Assembly: GCF_026008515.1 (NCBI RefSeq) | Contig: NZ_BQYM01000007.1 | Span: 1 to 64,000, forward strand | Length of the DNA stretch: 64,000 nucleotides | Direction of reading: 5' to 3' | Source: Hoyosella levis | Lineage (GTDB): Bacteria > Actinomycetota > Actinomycetes > Mycobacteriales > Mycobacteriaceae | In this document: positions 8,975 through 18,478 of the stretch, one piece after another | Layout: every line of letters starts with the position of its first letter | How positions within the stretch are numbered: the stretch's first letter is position 1 | Notes under the pieces: generated by a model | What the model saw: only the letters and a program-made list of their open reading frames with translations | The model's database searches: none | What the model was told of the DNA's origin: nothing | Program-made: the position numbers and the translations under genes

Positions 8975-10761
8975 GGATCGATCAGCGCCCCGCCGCTCGG
9001 CGGATGCTTGGCTGGATGGCCATCGCCGCGGCCGCCATGCTGGCTGCCGCGTGCACGACCCTTCCGACCGACTCCCAGCCCCGCGCAATAGGCACGATCC
9101 CGCAGGAATCCATCTCCACCTCGGTGCCCGAGCCCACCCCCGGCATCGACGCCTTCCCTCTTGTGCGCGAGTTCCTGCGCGCCAGCGCTGACCCGAGGGG
9201 GCGGCACGCCGCGGCCCGCGAGTTCCTCACGCCCTCCGCCGACAGCCAGTGGAACGACAACGCGAACATCGTCATCGCCAACCGCATCGACGTGCTGTCC
9301 GAGGGCCTGCGCACTGCCGACACCGCGACGTTCGCCATCCGCGCCGACAAGGTCGGCCAGCTCAGCTCCGACGGGGTTTTCACCGCGGAGGAAGGGACCG
9401 TCGAGTCCCAGGTCACGGTGGTGATGAGCGATGGCGAATGGCGCATCGATGAGCTCGACAATGGCGTGATCATCGAGCGCCCGCACTTCCTGACCAGCTA
9501 TGAGCGCTTCTCCGTGTACTTCCTCGACCCCTCCGGGGAGCACCTCGTCCCGGACCTGCGGTGGGCCGCGGTGTCCGAGGACCAGAAGGTCTCCCAGTTG
9601 ATGGCCATGCTCATCGACGGGCCAAGCTCCAGGCTCGCGCCGGGCGTGCGGACCAGCTTCAATGGCGATGTGCGCTTGCGCGGTCCCATTACCAAGGCCG
9701 ACGGCCGGGCCTCGCAGGTGGGCGTCGGGCTTGGTGGAGTGAGCATGGACTTCCAGGGCCTTGGCTCGGTTCCTCTTGAGGATCGCAGGCGGCTGGCCGC
9801 GCAGATCGTATGGACCCTCGACAGCGCAGGCATTCCCGGTCCCTATCTGATCGAGGCGGACGGGGCTCCGCTCGTGGAGGAGCATGCCTCGGGGTGGGGC
9901 CCGCAGGAGGTCGCGTCGATGGATCCGGTGAGCAGCACCGCCACCGAGGTGGGCCTGCACGCGGTTGTCGACGGCCAGGTCGTGGCAGTGACCGACACCT
10001 CCATCACCCCGGTGCCCGGGACAGCCGGAGCGCTCGACAGCGTGGAGTACGCGGCCATCTCCCACGATGGGCAGTCTGTCGCTCTCGTCGCCCGCAGCGA
10101 CCAGTCCGACGAGGCGCCCTATCAATTGCTCATCGGCGACTACGGTGGCGCTTTGTCGGTCGTGGGGGAGGGCATGTCCATCACCCGGCCCACGTGGTCC
10201 ACTAGCGACAGCGCGGCATGGGCAGTGATCGACGGGGAGACCGTCACCCGGGTGGCCCGGGATTCCGGCACCGGCACGTTCTCCACGACGACCGTCGAGT
10301 CCGGATCGCTCTCGGCGCTGCAGGGGCAGATCACCAGCCTGCGCCTTGCCTCCGACGGCACCCGGGTAGCCCTCATCATCGGGGGACGCGTCCATGTCGC
10401 TGTGGTCGCCGAGCCCCGTGCGGGCGAGTTCACCCTGGTAAACCCCCAGCCGGTAGCGCTGAACCTGACGGATACCGCGGTGGCGCTCGACTGGGGCACC
10501 CCCGATGCCCTGCTCGTCGTGCGCGGCGTGGCTGATGCGCCGGTAGCGCGGGTCGCGGCCGATGGATCTCGCGTCGAGCAGCTTCCGCGCAGCAACCTCT
10601 CGCCGCCCGTGACCTCGGTCGATGCCTCGCCGACCACCGAGTACGTGACGGATTCCCGGGGCGTGCTGCGGCTTGGCCGCGACGAGCCGCAGGGCGAGCG
10701 GTTCTGGCGCGAGGTCACCCGACTGATGGGCACCGACGCCAAGCCGATCCTGCCGGGCTAG
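8971..10761 (+). CDS. lpqB: Lipoprotein LpqB
   Basis: 596-residue secreted lipoprotein that modulates MtrAB signalling in mycobacteria. The signal peptide has an RR pair, a hydrophobic stretch (13-27) and a cysteine at about 28 in the context LAAAC; Ala rather than Leu at -3 makes the lipobox slightly atypical. A GerMN domain follows in the first half and a beta-propeller-like region in the second. ATG 8971 overlaps the mtrB stop by four bases; a much longer in-frame upstream extension lies inside mtrB and is not used. Confidence 0.94.
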   Translation: MRIDQRPAARRMLGWMAIAAAAMLAAACTTLPTDSQPRAIGTIPQESISTSVPEPTPGIDAFPLVREFLRASADPRGRHAAAREFLTPSADSQWNDNANIVIANRIDVLSEGLRTADTATFAIRADKVGQLSSDGVFTAEEGTVESQVTVVMSDGEWRIDELDNGVIIERPHFLTSYERFSVYFLDPSGEHLVPDLRWAAVSEDQKVSQLMAMLIDGPSSRLAPGVRTSFNGDVRLRGPITKADGRASQVGVGLGGVSMDFQGLGSVPLEDRRRLAAQIVWTLDSAGIPGPYLIEADGAPLVEEHASGWGPQEVASMDPVSSTATEVGLHAVVDGQVVAVTDTSITPVPGTAGALDSVEYAAISHDGQSVALVARSDQSDEAPYQLLIGDYGGALSVVGEGMSITRPTWSTSDSAAWAVIDGETVTRVARDSGTGTFSTTTVESGSLSALQGQITSLRLASDGTRVALIIGGRVHVAVVAEPRAGEFTLVNPQPVALNLTDTAVALDWGTPDALLVVRGVADAPVARVAADGSRVEQLPRSNLSPPVTSVDASPTTEYVTDSRGVLRLGRDEPQGERFWREVTRLMGTDAKPILPG

Positions 10762-10769
10762 GCGGTCGG

Positions 10770-10797
10770 CTGTGGATAGCGCGGCCGTTATCCACAG
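10770..10797. promoter_or_regulatory. Inverted pair of DnaA-box-like 9-mers
   Basis: CTGTGGATA (10770-10778) and TATCCACAG (10789-10797) form a perfect 9-bp inverted repeat with a 10-base spacer. The right half contains TTATCCACA (10788-10796), identical to the classical DnaA box; the left half reads CTATCCACA on the other strand. The pair lies between lpqB and comF, just before the likely comF start. Confidence 0.55.
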
Positions 10798-10846
10798 ATC
10801 CGGCATCGCTGCGGCCTGCGCGTTGGCAATGCCAGAAGATCGTGGC

Positions 10847-11539
10847 ATGCAGGCCTTGTGGGAGCTCATCGTGCCTCGCGAATGCGGGGGGTGCGGAACG
10901 CCAGGCACGAGCTGGTGTGGCGCGTGCGATATGACCGTGCCGTGGGAGCCCGCGAGGTGGATGCCCCGGCACGATCCAGGCGTGCCGGTGTGGACGCTGG
11001 CCCGGCATCGGGGACCGCTGCGCCGGGCACTCGCGGGGTGGAAGGAGCAGGGGCGCAGTGATCTTTCGCCAGTGCTCGCGTACCGGATGGCCCATGCCCT
11101 CGCGGTCACGGCCGGGGTCACTGGCCCAGACGCTTCTGGAGGCGCGAGCCGTACTGTGCTCCTGCCCGCCCCGAGCCGTTGGTGGGCCACGCGCATGCGG
11201 GGTCGTGATGCCATCGCCGGACTGGCCTCGCATTCCGCTCGTGTTCTCGAGGAGCATGGGGGTGGCGATGCTGTCGTGGAGCGCGCGCTAGTGCTGCACT
11301 GGCGCGCGCGGGACTCTGTCGGATTGACCGCGCGGCAGAGAGCCGCGAACGTGCGTGGACGGGTCCGCGCGCGCGGAGGCCGTCGCCGCTCGTCTCCCAG
11401 CATGGAGAGCATGGCGCGGGCCCGCGTTGTGCTGATCGACGACGTGGTCACCACCGGGGCGCTGCTCGCGGAATCAGTCCGTGTTCTGGGAGAGAATGGC
11501 ATCCCTGTGCACGCGGCAATGGTGCTTGCTGCGGCCTGA
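10847..11539 (+). CDS. comF: ComF-type phosphoribosyltransferase-like protein
   Basis: About 230 residues in the ComF/GntX family. An N-terminal zinc ribbon with two CxxC pairs (CGGC and CGAC) is followed by a type I phosphoribosyltransferase fold with the PRPP loop VVLIDDVVTTGALL near the C-terminus. Members take part in natural transformation in competent bacteria; here the role is unknown. ATG 10847 aligns best with the family; ATG 10829 and GTG 10772 are in frame upstream, the latter running through a DnaA-box-like inverted repeat. It sits between lpqB and hpf, the same position as in M. tuberculosis. Confidence 0.85.
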   Translation: MQALWELIVPRECGGCGTPGTSWCGACDMTVPWEPARWMPRHDPGVPVWTLARHRGPLRRALAGWKEQGRSDLSPVLAYRMAHALAVTAGVTGPDASGGASRTVLLPAPSRWWATRMRGRDAIAGLASHSARVLEEHGGGDAVVERALVLHWRARDSVGLTARQRAANVRGRVRARGGRRRSSPSMESMARARVVLIDDVVTTGALLAESVRVLGENGIPVHAAMVLAAA

Positions 11540-11590
11540 GCCGGCCAGTGCAAACTTTCCGTGACTTTTCGGTCCGATCGGTAGCGCAAC

Positions 11591-11616
11591 GGGAAACGAC
11601 GTACTACCGTCGCGTT
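11591..11616 (+). promoter_or_regulatory. SigH-type promoter upstream of hpf
   Basis: GGGAAA (11591-11596) and GTT (11614-11616) match the SigH/SigR pattern GGAA-N18-19-GTT. The final A of the -35 box is not the usual C or T. It places hpf in a thiol or heat stress regulon, in line with the sigH gene in this window. Confidence 0.6.
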
Positions 11617-11645
11617 CACAACCCATAGCGCGGCGATCTGGGGAG

Positions 11646-11696
11646 GTGACGTCATCGATCCCTTGTGCCGGGTGCGGTTGATGAGGTTCCCGGCAC
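11646..11696 (+). promoter_or_regulatory. hpf leader: tiny ORF and hairpin
   Basis: After a GGGGAGG sequence, GTG 11646 opens an 11-codon frame (ending TGA at 11679-11681) containing two cysteine codons. GTGCCGGG (11665-11672) pairs perfectly with CCCGGCAC (11689-11696) across a 16-base loop that contains the stop codon. A leader-peptide control of hpf is possible but unproven. Confidence 0.3.
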
Positions 11697-11752
11697 TCTC
11701 GCACTGCAGCTGACACCGCAGGAACGGTGAGCAGCGGAATCTGGGAGGTATT

Positions 11753-12502
11753 GTGTCGACTGTTTCTCAAGCGGATCTTGTCCGGGCCCGAAACGGCGAG
11801 CCAGTAGAGCTCGACGAGGCCACCGAGGATCGCGGCAATCACGCGGACATTGTTGTCAAGGGCCGAAACGTCGAGGTTCCCGATCATTTCCGGATCCATA
11901 TCGAGGAGAAGGTAAGTCGTCTCGAGCGGTTCCACCACGATGTCCATCTGTATGACGTCGAGCTCCAGCACGAGAAGAATCGTCGCCAGGCGAAACATTG
12001 CCAGCGCATCGAGATCACCGCGCGTGGCAAGGGGCCTGTCATCCGTGCGGAGGCGTCCGCCGAGAATTTCTACGCAGCGCTCGAGATCGCGGTGGACAAG
12101 CTCGAGAGCAGGTTCCGCAGGACGCGCGACCGGCGCAAGGTCCATCACGGCAGTCGCACCCCCATCTCGTTGGCCGAGGCGACGGCTGTCATGGAGCGCG
12201 AATCCATGATGGAGGCGGGCTCGCCCGCGCTCAACGGCAACGCCCGGGAGAGCAGCTCCAACGAGGACACGATGGCTGCGGCCGCAACCGTGCCGGACGA
12301 CGGGATCGAGGAGTATCCAGGTCCGGGACATATCGTGCGCACGAAGGTGCACTCGTCCAAGCCCATGACTGTCGACGAGGCCCTATACGAGATGGAGCTC
12401 GTGGGGCATGACTTCTATTTGTTCCATGATGTGGATTCCGACAGTCCTTCGGTGGTGTATCGGCGCCATGCCTTCGACTACGGTTTGATCAGGCTGGCTT
12501 GA
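11753..12502 (+). CDS. hpf: Long ribosome hibernation-promoting factor
   Basis: 249-residue long-form HPF that dimerises and silences 70S ribosomes under stress. The N-terminal S30AE domain (about 33-135) contains VVKGRNVEVPDHFRIHI and the basic RRTRDRRKVHHG. A variable linker (about 140-185) leads to the C-terminal dimerisation domain ending RRHAFDYGLIRLA. GTG 11753 follows GGGAGG at a good distance. A SigH-type promoter lies 140 bases upstream and a strong terminator follows, so the gene is probably monocistronic and stress-induced. Confidence 0.95.
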   Translation: MSTVSQADLVRARNGEPVELDEATEDRGNHADIVVKGRNVEVPDHFRIHIEEKVSRLERFHHDVHLYDVELQHEKNRRQAKHCQRIEITARGKGPVIRAEASAENFYAALEIAVDKLESRFRRTRDRRKVHHGSRTPISLAEATAVMERESMMEAGSPALNGNARESSSNEDTMAAAATVPDDGIEEYPGPGHIVRTKVHSSKPMTVDEALYEMELVGHDFYLFHDVDSDSPSVVYRRHAFDYGLIRLA

Positions 12503-12533
12503 GGAAAGCGACGGATCACGATCCGCGCACTAC

Positions 12534-12576
12534 CATGGAGTCCGGCTAGGTGGATGCCTAGCCGGATTTTCCATGG
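12534..12576 (+). terminator. Intrinsic terminator after hpf
   Basis: TCCGGCTAG (12541-12549) pairs with CTAGCCGGA (12558-12566) around an 8-base loop, followed by TTTT. An outer CCATGGA/TCCATGG pair extends the structure. It separates hpf from secA. Confidence 0.85.
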
Positions 12577-12649
12577 CAGGATGCCGCCCCGGGGGTGGTC
12601 ACGCCGCCCGGGTGCACGCTGTCACGACGACGATTGAGGAAACCTGTAC

Positions 12650-15511
12650 ATGCTCTCGAAGCTGCTGCGAGTGGGCGAAGGCCGGATGGTCAAGCGGCTC
12701 CAGGTCATCGCGGACCACATTGGAACGCTCTCGCCCGACGTGGAAAAGCTGTCGGATGACGAGCTGCGCGCGAAGACCGACGAGTTCAAGCGCCGCCATG
12801 AAGCCGGGGAATCACTCGATGACCTGCTCCCCGAGGCGTTCGCTGTCGCGCGGGAGGCATCGTCGCGGGTGCTGTCCCAGCGGCACTTCGATGTGCAGGT
12901 CATGGGTGGCGCGGCGCTGCATCTCGGCAATATCGCCGAGATGAAGACCGGCGAGGGCAAGACCCTCACCTGCGTGCTGCCGGCGTACCTCAATGCCGTG
13001 GCGGGCAAGGGCGTGCATGTGGTCACCGTCAATGACTACCTCGCCAAGCGTGACTCCGAGTGGATGGGGCGCGTGCACCGGTTCCTCGGGCTCGAGGTCG
13101 GCTCGATCCTGTCCGGCATGACTCCCACCCAGCGGCGGGCCGCCTACAAGGCGGACATCACCTACGGCACCAATAACGAGTTCGGATTCGACTACCTGCG
13201 CGACAACATGGCGCATTCCACCGAGGAACTCGTGCAGCGCGGCCACAGCTTCGCCGTCGTCGATGAGGTCGACTCCATCCTCATCGACGAGGCCCGTACT
13301 CCGCTGATCATCTCGGGCCCGGCTGACGGATCCTCCAAGTGGTACGGCGAGTTCGCGCGCATCGTCCCCCTGATGAAGCCTGACGTGCACTACGAGGTGG
13401 ATATCAAGAAGCGCACGATCGGTGTGCACGAGGCTGGCGTCGAGTTCGTCGAGGATCAGCTTGGCATCGACAACCTGTACGAGGCCGCGAACTCGCCCCT
13501 CGTCAGCTACCTCAACAACGCCATCAAGGCCAAGGAGCTGTTCCAGAAGGACAAGGACTACATCGTCCGCGATGGCGACGTCATCATCGTTGACGAGTTC
13601 ACTGGGCGCATCATGCAGGGCCGCCGCTACAACGAGGGCATGCACCAGGCCATCGAGGCAAAGGAAGGCGTAGAGATCAAGGCCGAGAACCAGACTCTCG
13701 CCTCGATCACCCTGCAGAACTACTTCCGCATGTACGACAAGCTCTCCGGCATGACCGGCACCGCCCAGACCGAGGCTGCCGAGCTGCACGAGATCTACTC
13801 GCTCGGCGTGGTATCCATCCCGACGAACCGTACGATGCAGCGGGTGGACCAGGCCGACCTGATCTACAAGACCGAGCGCGCCAAGTTCGATGCCGTCGCC
13901 GATGACATCGCCGAGCGCTTCCACAAGGGCCAGCCCGTGCTCGTGGGCACCACTAGCGTGGAGCGATCCGAGTACCTCTCGCAGCTTCTGCAGCAGCGCA
14001 AGATCAAGCACAGCGTGCTCAACGCGAAGTATCACGAGCAGGAGGCGCAGATCATTGCCGAGGCCGGTCGCGCGGGCTCGGTGACGGTGGCGACGAACAT
14101 GGCCGGCCGTGGTACTGACATCGTGCTCGGTGGCAACCCCGAGATCATCCTCGACATGCGGCTGCGCGCAATGGGCCTCGATCCCGTCGAGCACGACGAG
14201 GAGTACCAGGCCAAGTGGGATGCCCAGATCGACGATGTTCGCGCCGAGGTCTCGGCGGAGGCGAAGAAGGTCTGCGAGGCCGGCGGACTGTACGTCCTTG
14301 GCACCGAGCGTCACGAGTCGCGGCGCATCGACAACCAGCTGCGTGGCCGCTCTGGCCGCCAGGGCGACCCCGGCGAATCGCGGTTCTACCTGTCCCTCGG
14401 TGATGAGCTGATGCGCCGCTTCGGGGCTGTCGAGGTCATCATGTCCCGGCTCAACCTGCCCGAGGACGTGCCCATCGAGTCGAAGATGGTCTCACGCTCG
14501 ATCCGCTCCGCGCAGACCCAGGTGGAGCAGCAGAACTTCGAGGTGCGCAAGAACGTCCTCAAGTACGACGAGGTGATGAACCAGCAGCGCAAGGTCATCT
14601 ATGCCGAGCGCAACCGCATCCTGCGCGGTGAGTCGCTCGACGGCCAGATCAGCCACATGATCGACGATGTCCTCACCGCGTACGTCAACGGTGCGACCGC
14701 CGAGGGGTTCGCCGAGGACTGGGACCTCGAGCAGCTCTGGGCGGCCTTGAAGACGCTGTACCCGGTGAGCTTTGGCTGGCAGGAGCTCGCGGGCGAGACC
14801 AAGCCCGGCGAGCATTCCGATCTCACTCGCGAGCAGCTTCTCGACGCGCTTCTCAAGGATTGCCACGCGGCATACGCAAAGCGCGAGGCTGACATCGAGG
14901 CCGTCGCCGGGGAAGGCGCGATGCGACAGCTCGAGCGTCGTGTGCTGCTGTCCGTGCTCGACCGCAAGTGGCGCGAGCACCTCTACGAGATGGACTACCT
15001 CAAGGAAGGCATCGGTCTGCGCGCGATGGCGCAGCGCGATCCACTCGTTGAGTACCAGCGCGAGGGCTACGACATGTTCACCGGCATGATCGACGGCGTG
15101 AAGGAGGAAGTCGTCGGCTTCCTGTTCAACGTCTCGATCGAGAAGCAGCCCTCCCGGACGGTCCAGCCGGCGGCTGGGCTCAGCGGTGCTGGCGCGAGCC
15201 CGCTCGCCCAGGCCGCGGCCGCCTCGCGTGCCCAGCAGGCACAGGGCGCGCCCGCAGCGCGGCCCGCCCAGGATCCCGCTCCGGCGCAACCGGCGGCAGG
15301 CAGTTCCGCGCAGCCGCTCGGCGTGCAGGCCAAGGGGCTCGAGGACGACGAGCAGCCACCGCGGCTCACCTACAGCGGCCCCTCCGAGACGGGCGAGGCC
15401 CAGGTTCGCGGCGAGAGCAACACCGTCGAGGAAGGCGTGAGCACCAACCGTCGCGTGCGGCGCCAGGCCGAGAAGGAACGCAAGAAGGCCACCCGCGGGC
15501 TTCGCCGCTAG
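12650..15511 (+). CDS. secA: Protein translocase ATPase SecA1
   Basis: Motor of the general secretion pathway, 953 residues. The first nucleotide-binding domain has GEGKT (about 101-105) and [15 protein letters not shown]. The preprotein cross-linking domain, the second motor domain ([16 protein letters not shown]) and helical scaffold follow. The C-terminal 110 residues are Ala/Pro/Gln-rich and end in a basic cluster without the zinc-binding cysteines of E. coli SecA, as in mycobacterial SecA1. ATG 12650 starts [12 protein letters not shown], the conserved N-terminus. Confidence 0.98.
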   Translation: MLSKLLRVGEGRMVKRLQVIADHIGTLSPDVEKLSDDELRAKTDEFKRRHEAGESLDDLLPEAFAVAREASSRVLSQRHFDVQVMGGAALHLGNIAEMKTGEGKTLTCVLPAYLNAVAGKGVHVVTVNDYLAKRDSEWMGRVHRFLGLEVGSILSGMTPTQRRAAYKADITYGTNNEFGFDYLRDNMAHSTEELVQRGHSFAVVDEVDSILIDEARTPLIISGPADGSSKWYGEFARIVPLMKPDVHYEVDIKKRTIGVHEAGVEFVEDQLGIDNLYEAANSPLVSYLNNAIKAKELFQKDKDYIVRDGDVIIVDEFTGRIMQGRRYNEGMHQAIEAKEGVEIKAENQTLASITLQNYFRMYDKLSGMTGTAQTEAAELHEIYSLGVVSIPTNRTMQRVDQADLIYKTERAKFDAVADDIAERFHKGQPVLVGTTSVERSEYLSQLLQQRKIKHSVLNAKYHEQEAQIIAEAGRAGSVTVATNMAGRGTDIVLGGNPEIILDMRLRAMGLDPVEHDEEYQAKWDAQIDDVRAEVSAEAKKVCEAGGLYVLGTERHESRRIDNQLRGRSGRQGDPGESRFYLSLGDELMRRFGAVEVIMSRLNLPEDVPIESKMVSRSIRSAQTQVEQQNFEVRKNVLKYDEVMNQQRKVIYAERNRILRGESLDGQISHMIDDVLTAYVNGATAEGFAEDWDLEQLWAALKTLYPVSFGWQELAGETKPGEHSDLTREQLLDALLKDCHAAYAKREADIEAVAGEGAMRQLERRVLLSVLDRKWREHLYEMDYLKEGIGLRAMAQRDPLVEYQREGYDMFTGMIDGVKEEVVGFLFNVSIEKQPSRTVQPAAGLSGAGASPLAQAAAASRAQQAQGAPAARPAQDPAPAQPAAGSSAQPLGVQAKGLEDDEQPPRLTYSGPSETGEAQVRGESNTVEEGVSTNRRVRRQAEKERKKATRGLRR

Positions 15512-15516
15512 GCCTG

Positions 15517-15642
15517 CGGCCGTGGCCCCATGAGTGTGCGAAGAACGACAGGTTTGAGCACTGGACCTGTCGTTTTTCGCACTCTCGGGGCCTCGCACTC
15601 TCGGGGCCTCGCACTCTCGGGGCCTCGCACTCTCGGGGCCGA
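15517..15642. repeat. Long hairpin followed by four 16-bp tandem repeats
   Basis: GCGAAGAACGACAGGT (15538-15553) pairs with ACCTGTCGTTTTTCGC (15565-15580) with one mismatch, and the pairing continues outward imperfectly into flanking GGCCCC/GGGGCC. The T-run makes it a likely secA terminator. The right flank, GCACTCTCGGGGCCTC, is repeated head to tail at 15579, 15595, 15611 and 15627, the last copy diverging at its end. Slippage duplication of the hairpin arm is the likely origin. Confidence 0.85.
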
Positions 15643-15656
15643 GGGCGATAGGCTCC

Positions 15657-16169
15657 CTAGCCCAGGTCGAGCGCGGTGCAGTGCCATGCGCCATGGCGAC
15701 CGATCTCGAACCGCGCAGCGATGGCGAACGCGCGCTCGCCCCGCTCGCAGGTGCACGACGCCTCGATGCACTCGGCCGAGACTGGACGCACATGGACGCT
15801 GAGGATCCGTGCCGCTCCGGCTCCCGCAGGACACGGCTTCGAGTGCCGGGCGAGCAGAGCGATCACTGAGGGTGTCGCCGCGCGCTTGAGGTGACCGGTA
15901 TCGCGCCGTTGATCGAGCACGTCGATCATGAGGCGGAACAGCGCAGCCGCGGCGGCCCCCGCGGTGTGCCCCTCGCGCTGCTCGTCGGCGCGGCGGTTGA
16001 GGGGCCTGGCCCTTCGAGCCGAGGAGATCCCGGGGAGCCGGCTCGGGCTGGCGCAGGGCGAAGCGTGCCGCCCGGGGGAGGGCTCGCTGCATGGTGGCGC
16101 AACGATGCGCGTGCCGAATACGCGCGTGACGTCGGCAGGCGCGCTGGGGCGTGGTGATGATGTGGCCAT
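15657..16169 (-). CDS. Rv3235-family protein (DUF6459)
   Basis: 170-residue cytoplasmic protein. The N-terminal half is Pro/Arg/Ser-rich and probably disordered; the C-terminal half (about 75-170) is the conserved domain, with a LFRLMIDVLDQRR helix, LSVHVRPVSAECIEAS and a final WHCTALDLG. This resembles Rv3235, an uncharacterised protein found near secA1 in mycobacteria. The ATG is preceded by GGAGGG at 16173-16178 on this strand. The frame on the same strand in another register is longer but lacks these motifs. No function is assigned. Confidence 0.8.
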   Translation of the reverse strand: MATSSPRPSAPADVTRVFGTRIVAPPCSEPSPGRHASPCASPSRLPGISSARRARPLNRRADEQREGHTAGAAAAALFRLMIDVLDQRRDTGHLKRAATPSVIALLARHSKPCPAGAGAARILSVHVRPVSAECIEASCTCERGERAFAIAARFEIGRHGAWHCTALDLG

Positions 16170-16530
16170 GATGGTCCCTCCGTGTCCGCTGTGATGCGGT
16201 GACCGTTCGCGACGGTGCCCGTATCATCCATTACGTGGTGTAGCGGCCGCGCGGAGAGGAGCGAGGCAGCAATAGACTACCTCGCTGTGTCAAGCGCGCG
16301 CGTCGACAGGCCCGCTGGATCGGACATGGCGCGGCCAAACCGGGTAGTCTGTGGTGCGGTATCGCTGACGAAGCGTGAGTGAGGGAGATTACAAGCTTGG
16401 TGCCGGTGTGTCCGCGCCGCCACATCGGGGGTGTCGTGAGAAGGATTTCCGCGTCGCGCGGTGTTGATGCGCGCCCGGTGCATGGTGGCGCTGGGTGGCG
16501 CGCTGGCGTGGTGGACCGGGAGGTCGTGCT
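16170..16530. other. Divergent intergenic region
   Basis: This 361-base stretch separates the Rv3235-like gene from the WS/DGAT-like gene and must carry both promoters. AGCGAGG (16260-16266) pairs with CCTCGCT (16280-16286) around a 13-base loop and could be an operator. No coding frame with family features was recognised. Confidence 0.5.
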
Positions 16531-17937
16531 GTGGTGAAGAAGCTGTCCAATCTCGACGCCTCGTTCTATTACATGGAGGAGAGCACGACGCCCATGCATG
16601 TGGGCACGTTGGCGATCTTCCAGAGCTCCGACGATGAGCAGCTTGACTATGACAGCTTGCTCAACCTGGTCGAGGAGCGGATCGGGCTCGTGCCCCAGTA
16701 TCGCCAGAAGGTGCGCGAGGTGGCGCGTGGCCTGGGGCGGCCCATATGGATCGATGACGCGGATTTCGACATCACCTATCACGTGCGCCGGTCGGCATTG
16801 CCGCGGCCAGGCGACGATGAGCAGCTGCATGACCTGATCGCGCGGCTCGTCTCGCGCCCGCTGGATCGGTCGCGCCCGCTGTGGGAGATGTATCTCGTCG
16901 AGGGGCTCTCCGCGGGTCGCTCGGCGATCTTCATCAAGTCGCACGAGTCCCTGGTCGATGGCATCGAGAACATGGAGATCGGGCAGGTCATCTTCGATCG
17001 CAAGCCGCGCCCGGCCGAGCTCTCGGATGACTTGTGGATGCCGGAGCGCGAGCCCGGTGACCTCCGGCTGGTGGCGGGCGCCGTGATGGACCTCGTGTCG
17101 CGCCCGCGCGACGGCGTGCACACGTTGCGCATGGCGACGAAGGACGTATCCGCGACCGTGGGCAAGGTGGCGCAGGGCGCGGGCAAGGTTGCCTCGATGG
17201 TGTGGTCGGCAGCGAGCACCGCGCCCACGAGCCCGCTCAACGTGACGATCTCGCGGAACCGCCGGTATGCGGTGGCGGCGAGCTCGCTGGATGAGTTCCG
17301 GCGGATTCGCGCCCGCTACGGCTGCACGGTCAATGATGTGGTGCTCTCGGTGATCACGGGGGCGCTGCGCAACTGGCTGGTGTCGCGGGGCGAGCCCGTT
17401 TCGGCGTCATCGACAGTCCGGGCGCTGGTGCCGATGGCGGTGTACCTGGAGGGCTCGATCGATGGCACGGGCGGCGAGGCTCGCCGGAACGTGTCATCGT
17501 TCCTGATCGATCTGCCGGTGGGGGAGCCGAATCCGGTGGTGCGGCTCTCGCAGGTGGCGCATGCCACGGAGGTCCATGCCCATTCTGGTCGCTCCGTGGA
17601 CGCCGGCACTTTGGTGCAGCTATCCGGTTTCGCGCCCGCGACGCTGCACGCGATGGGCGCGCGCGTCGCGAGCTCGTTCCCGCAGCGGGTGTTCAACCTG
17701 ATCGTCACGAACGCTCCCGGCCCGCAGTCGCCGCTCTATTCGGCGGGCGTGCGGATGACGGAGATGTACCCGGTGCCGCCCCTGGTGAAGAACCAGGCTC
17801 TCTCGATCGGTGTGACGTCCTACAACGGTCGGATCTATTTTGGCCTGAACGCGGATCGGGGGGCGATGTCGGACGTTGACGTTTTTGCATCGATGCTCGC
17901 CGAGTCGCTCGATGAGCTGCGCGAAGCGTGTAGCTGA
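16531..17937 (+). CDS. WS/DGAT-like acyltransferase with altered active-site motif
   Basis: 468 residues, the length of wax ester synthase/diacylglycerol acyltransferases that make triacylglycerol or wax esters from acyl-CoA. Family features are the PLW motif (RSRPLWEMYLVEGL), NDVVLSVITGALR, and the C-terminal NAPGP and SYNGRIYFGLNADR. The catalytic HHxxxDG reads HESLVDG at about 138-144: the second, catalytic histidine is glutamate. The protein may therefore be inactive or have another role. GTG 16531 is chosen because GGGAGG lies 7 bases upstream. Downstream genes encode DUF6912, a ferredoxin reductase and a desaturase. It sits where M. tuberculosis has Rv3233c/Rv3234c (Tgs3), by memory. 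Confidence 0.87.
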   Translation: MVKKLSNLDASFYYMEESTTPMHVGTLAIFQSSDDEQLDYDSLLNLVEERIGLVPQYRQKVREVARGLGRPIWIDDADFDITYHVRRSALPRPGDDEQLHDLIARLVSRPLDRSRPLWEMYLVEGLSAGRSAIFIKSHESLVDGIENMEIGQVIFDRKPRPAELSDDLWMPEREPGDLRLVAGAVMDLVSRPRDGVHTLRMATKDVSATVGKVAQGAGKVASMVWSAASTAPTSPLNVTISRNRRYAVAASSLDEFRRIRARYGCTVNDVVLSVITGALRNWLVSRGEPVSASSTVRALVPMAVYLEGSIDGTGGEARRNVSSFLIDLPVGEPNPVVRLSQVAHATEVHAHSGRSVDAGTLVQLSGFAPATLHAMGARVASSFPQRVFNLIVTNAPGPQSPLYSAGVRMTEMYPVPPLVKNQALSIGVTSYNGRIYFGLNADRGAMSDVDVFASMLAESLDELREACS

Positions 17938-17947
17938 AGGAGTTCGA

Positions 17948-18475
17948 GTGCGGATCTATGTGCCGGTCACGATCAGGATGCTGCAGCAGCTCGTCGCGGA
18001 GCAGCAGTTGTTCCCGGTCGGGGGGACGGCCTTCGCGGTGACCCCGGCGCTGCGGGAAGCCTATGCCTCCGGTGACGAGGAGGAGCTCGCCGAGGTGGCG
18101 ATGCGGGATGCTGGGCGCGCCTCGCTGCGCCTGCTTGCCGCCGAGACCGATGGCGCCGGGACCGATGCCGCCGAAACCGGCGCGGGGCCCGTGCTGCGGC
18201 GCGCGGTGCTGGCCGTCGATGCCGGGGACGCCGTGCTGCGGCCGGATCTTGATGATGCGGTAGTGAAGGTTTCCGGTCCGGTGCTGCTGAGCGATGTGGC
18301 GAGCGCGCATATCGATCTGGCCGCCGCCGAAGAGCCGGTCGCGCGCTTGCTGCCGGTGATCGATCAGGCCGACCTCGGGGACGAGGATGCCGAGCTCGCC
18401 CTCGGAGACGTGGAGGACCATGATCTCGCGTGGTACGCGACGCAGGAGCTGCACTTCCTCCTCGAGCTGCTGTGA
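17948..18475 (+). CDS. DUF6912-family protein (Rv3231c-like)
   Basis: 175 residues, soluble, rich in Ala, Asp and Glu. It begins MRIYVPVTIRMLQQLV and ends with WYATQELHFLLELL, both typical of the uncharacterised family around Rv3231c. GTG 17948 follows AAGGAG 10 bases after the WS/DGAT stop, and the stop lies 3 bases before the reductase start, so it is co-transcribed with lipid genes. Function unknown; a helper of the desaturase system is conceivable only from context. Confidence 0.8.
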   Translation: MRIYVPVTIRMLQQLVAEQQLFPVGGTAFAVTPALREAYASGDEEELAEVAMRDAGRASLRLLAAETDGAGTDAAETGAGPVLRRAVLAVDAGDAVLRPDLDDAVVKVSGPVLLSDVASAHIDLAAAEEPVARLLPVIDQADLGDEDAELALGDVEDHDLAWYATQELHFLLELL

Positions 18476-18478
18476 GCC

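Noticed and set aside
10770-10797. Origin of replication at the DnaA-like repeat
   Set aside because: Only two boxes, no AT-rich unwinding region, and no dnaA or dnaN nearby.
8722-11655. 977-codon reverse frame antisense to lpqB and comF
   Set aside because: Low-complexity translation with no motifs; shadow of coding periodicity in GC-rich genes.
15508-16227. Longer reverse-strand frame (239 codons) over the Rv3235-like gene
   Set aside because: The shorter frame in another register carries the conserved LSVHVRPV and WHCTALDLG motifs and a good ribosome binding site.
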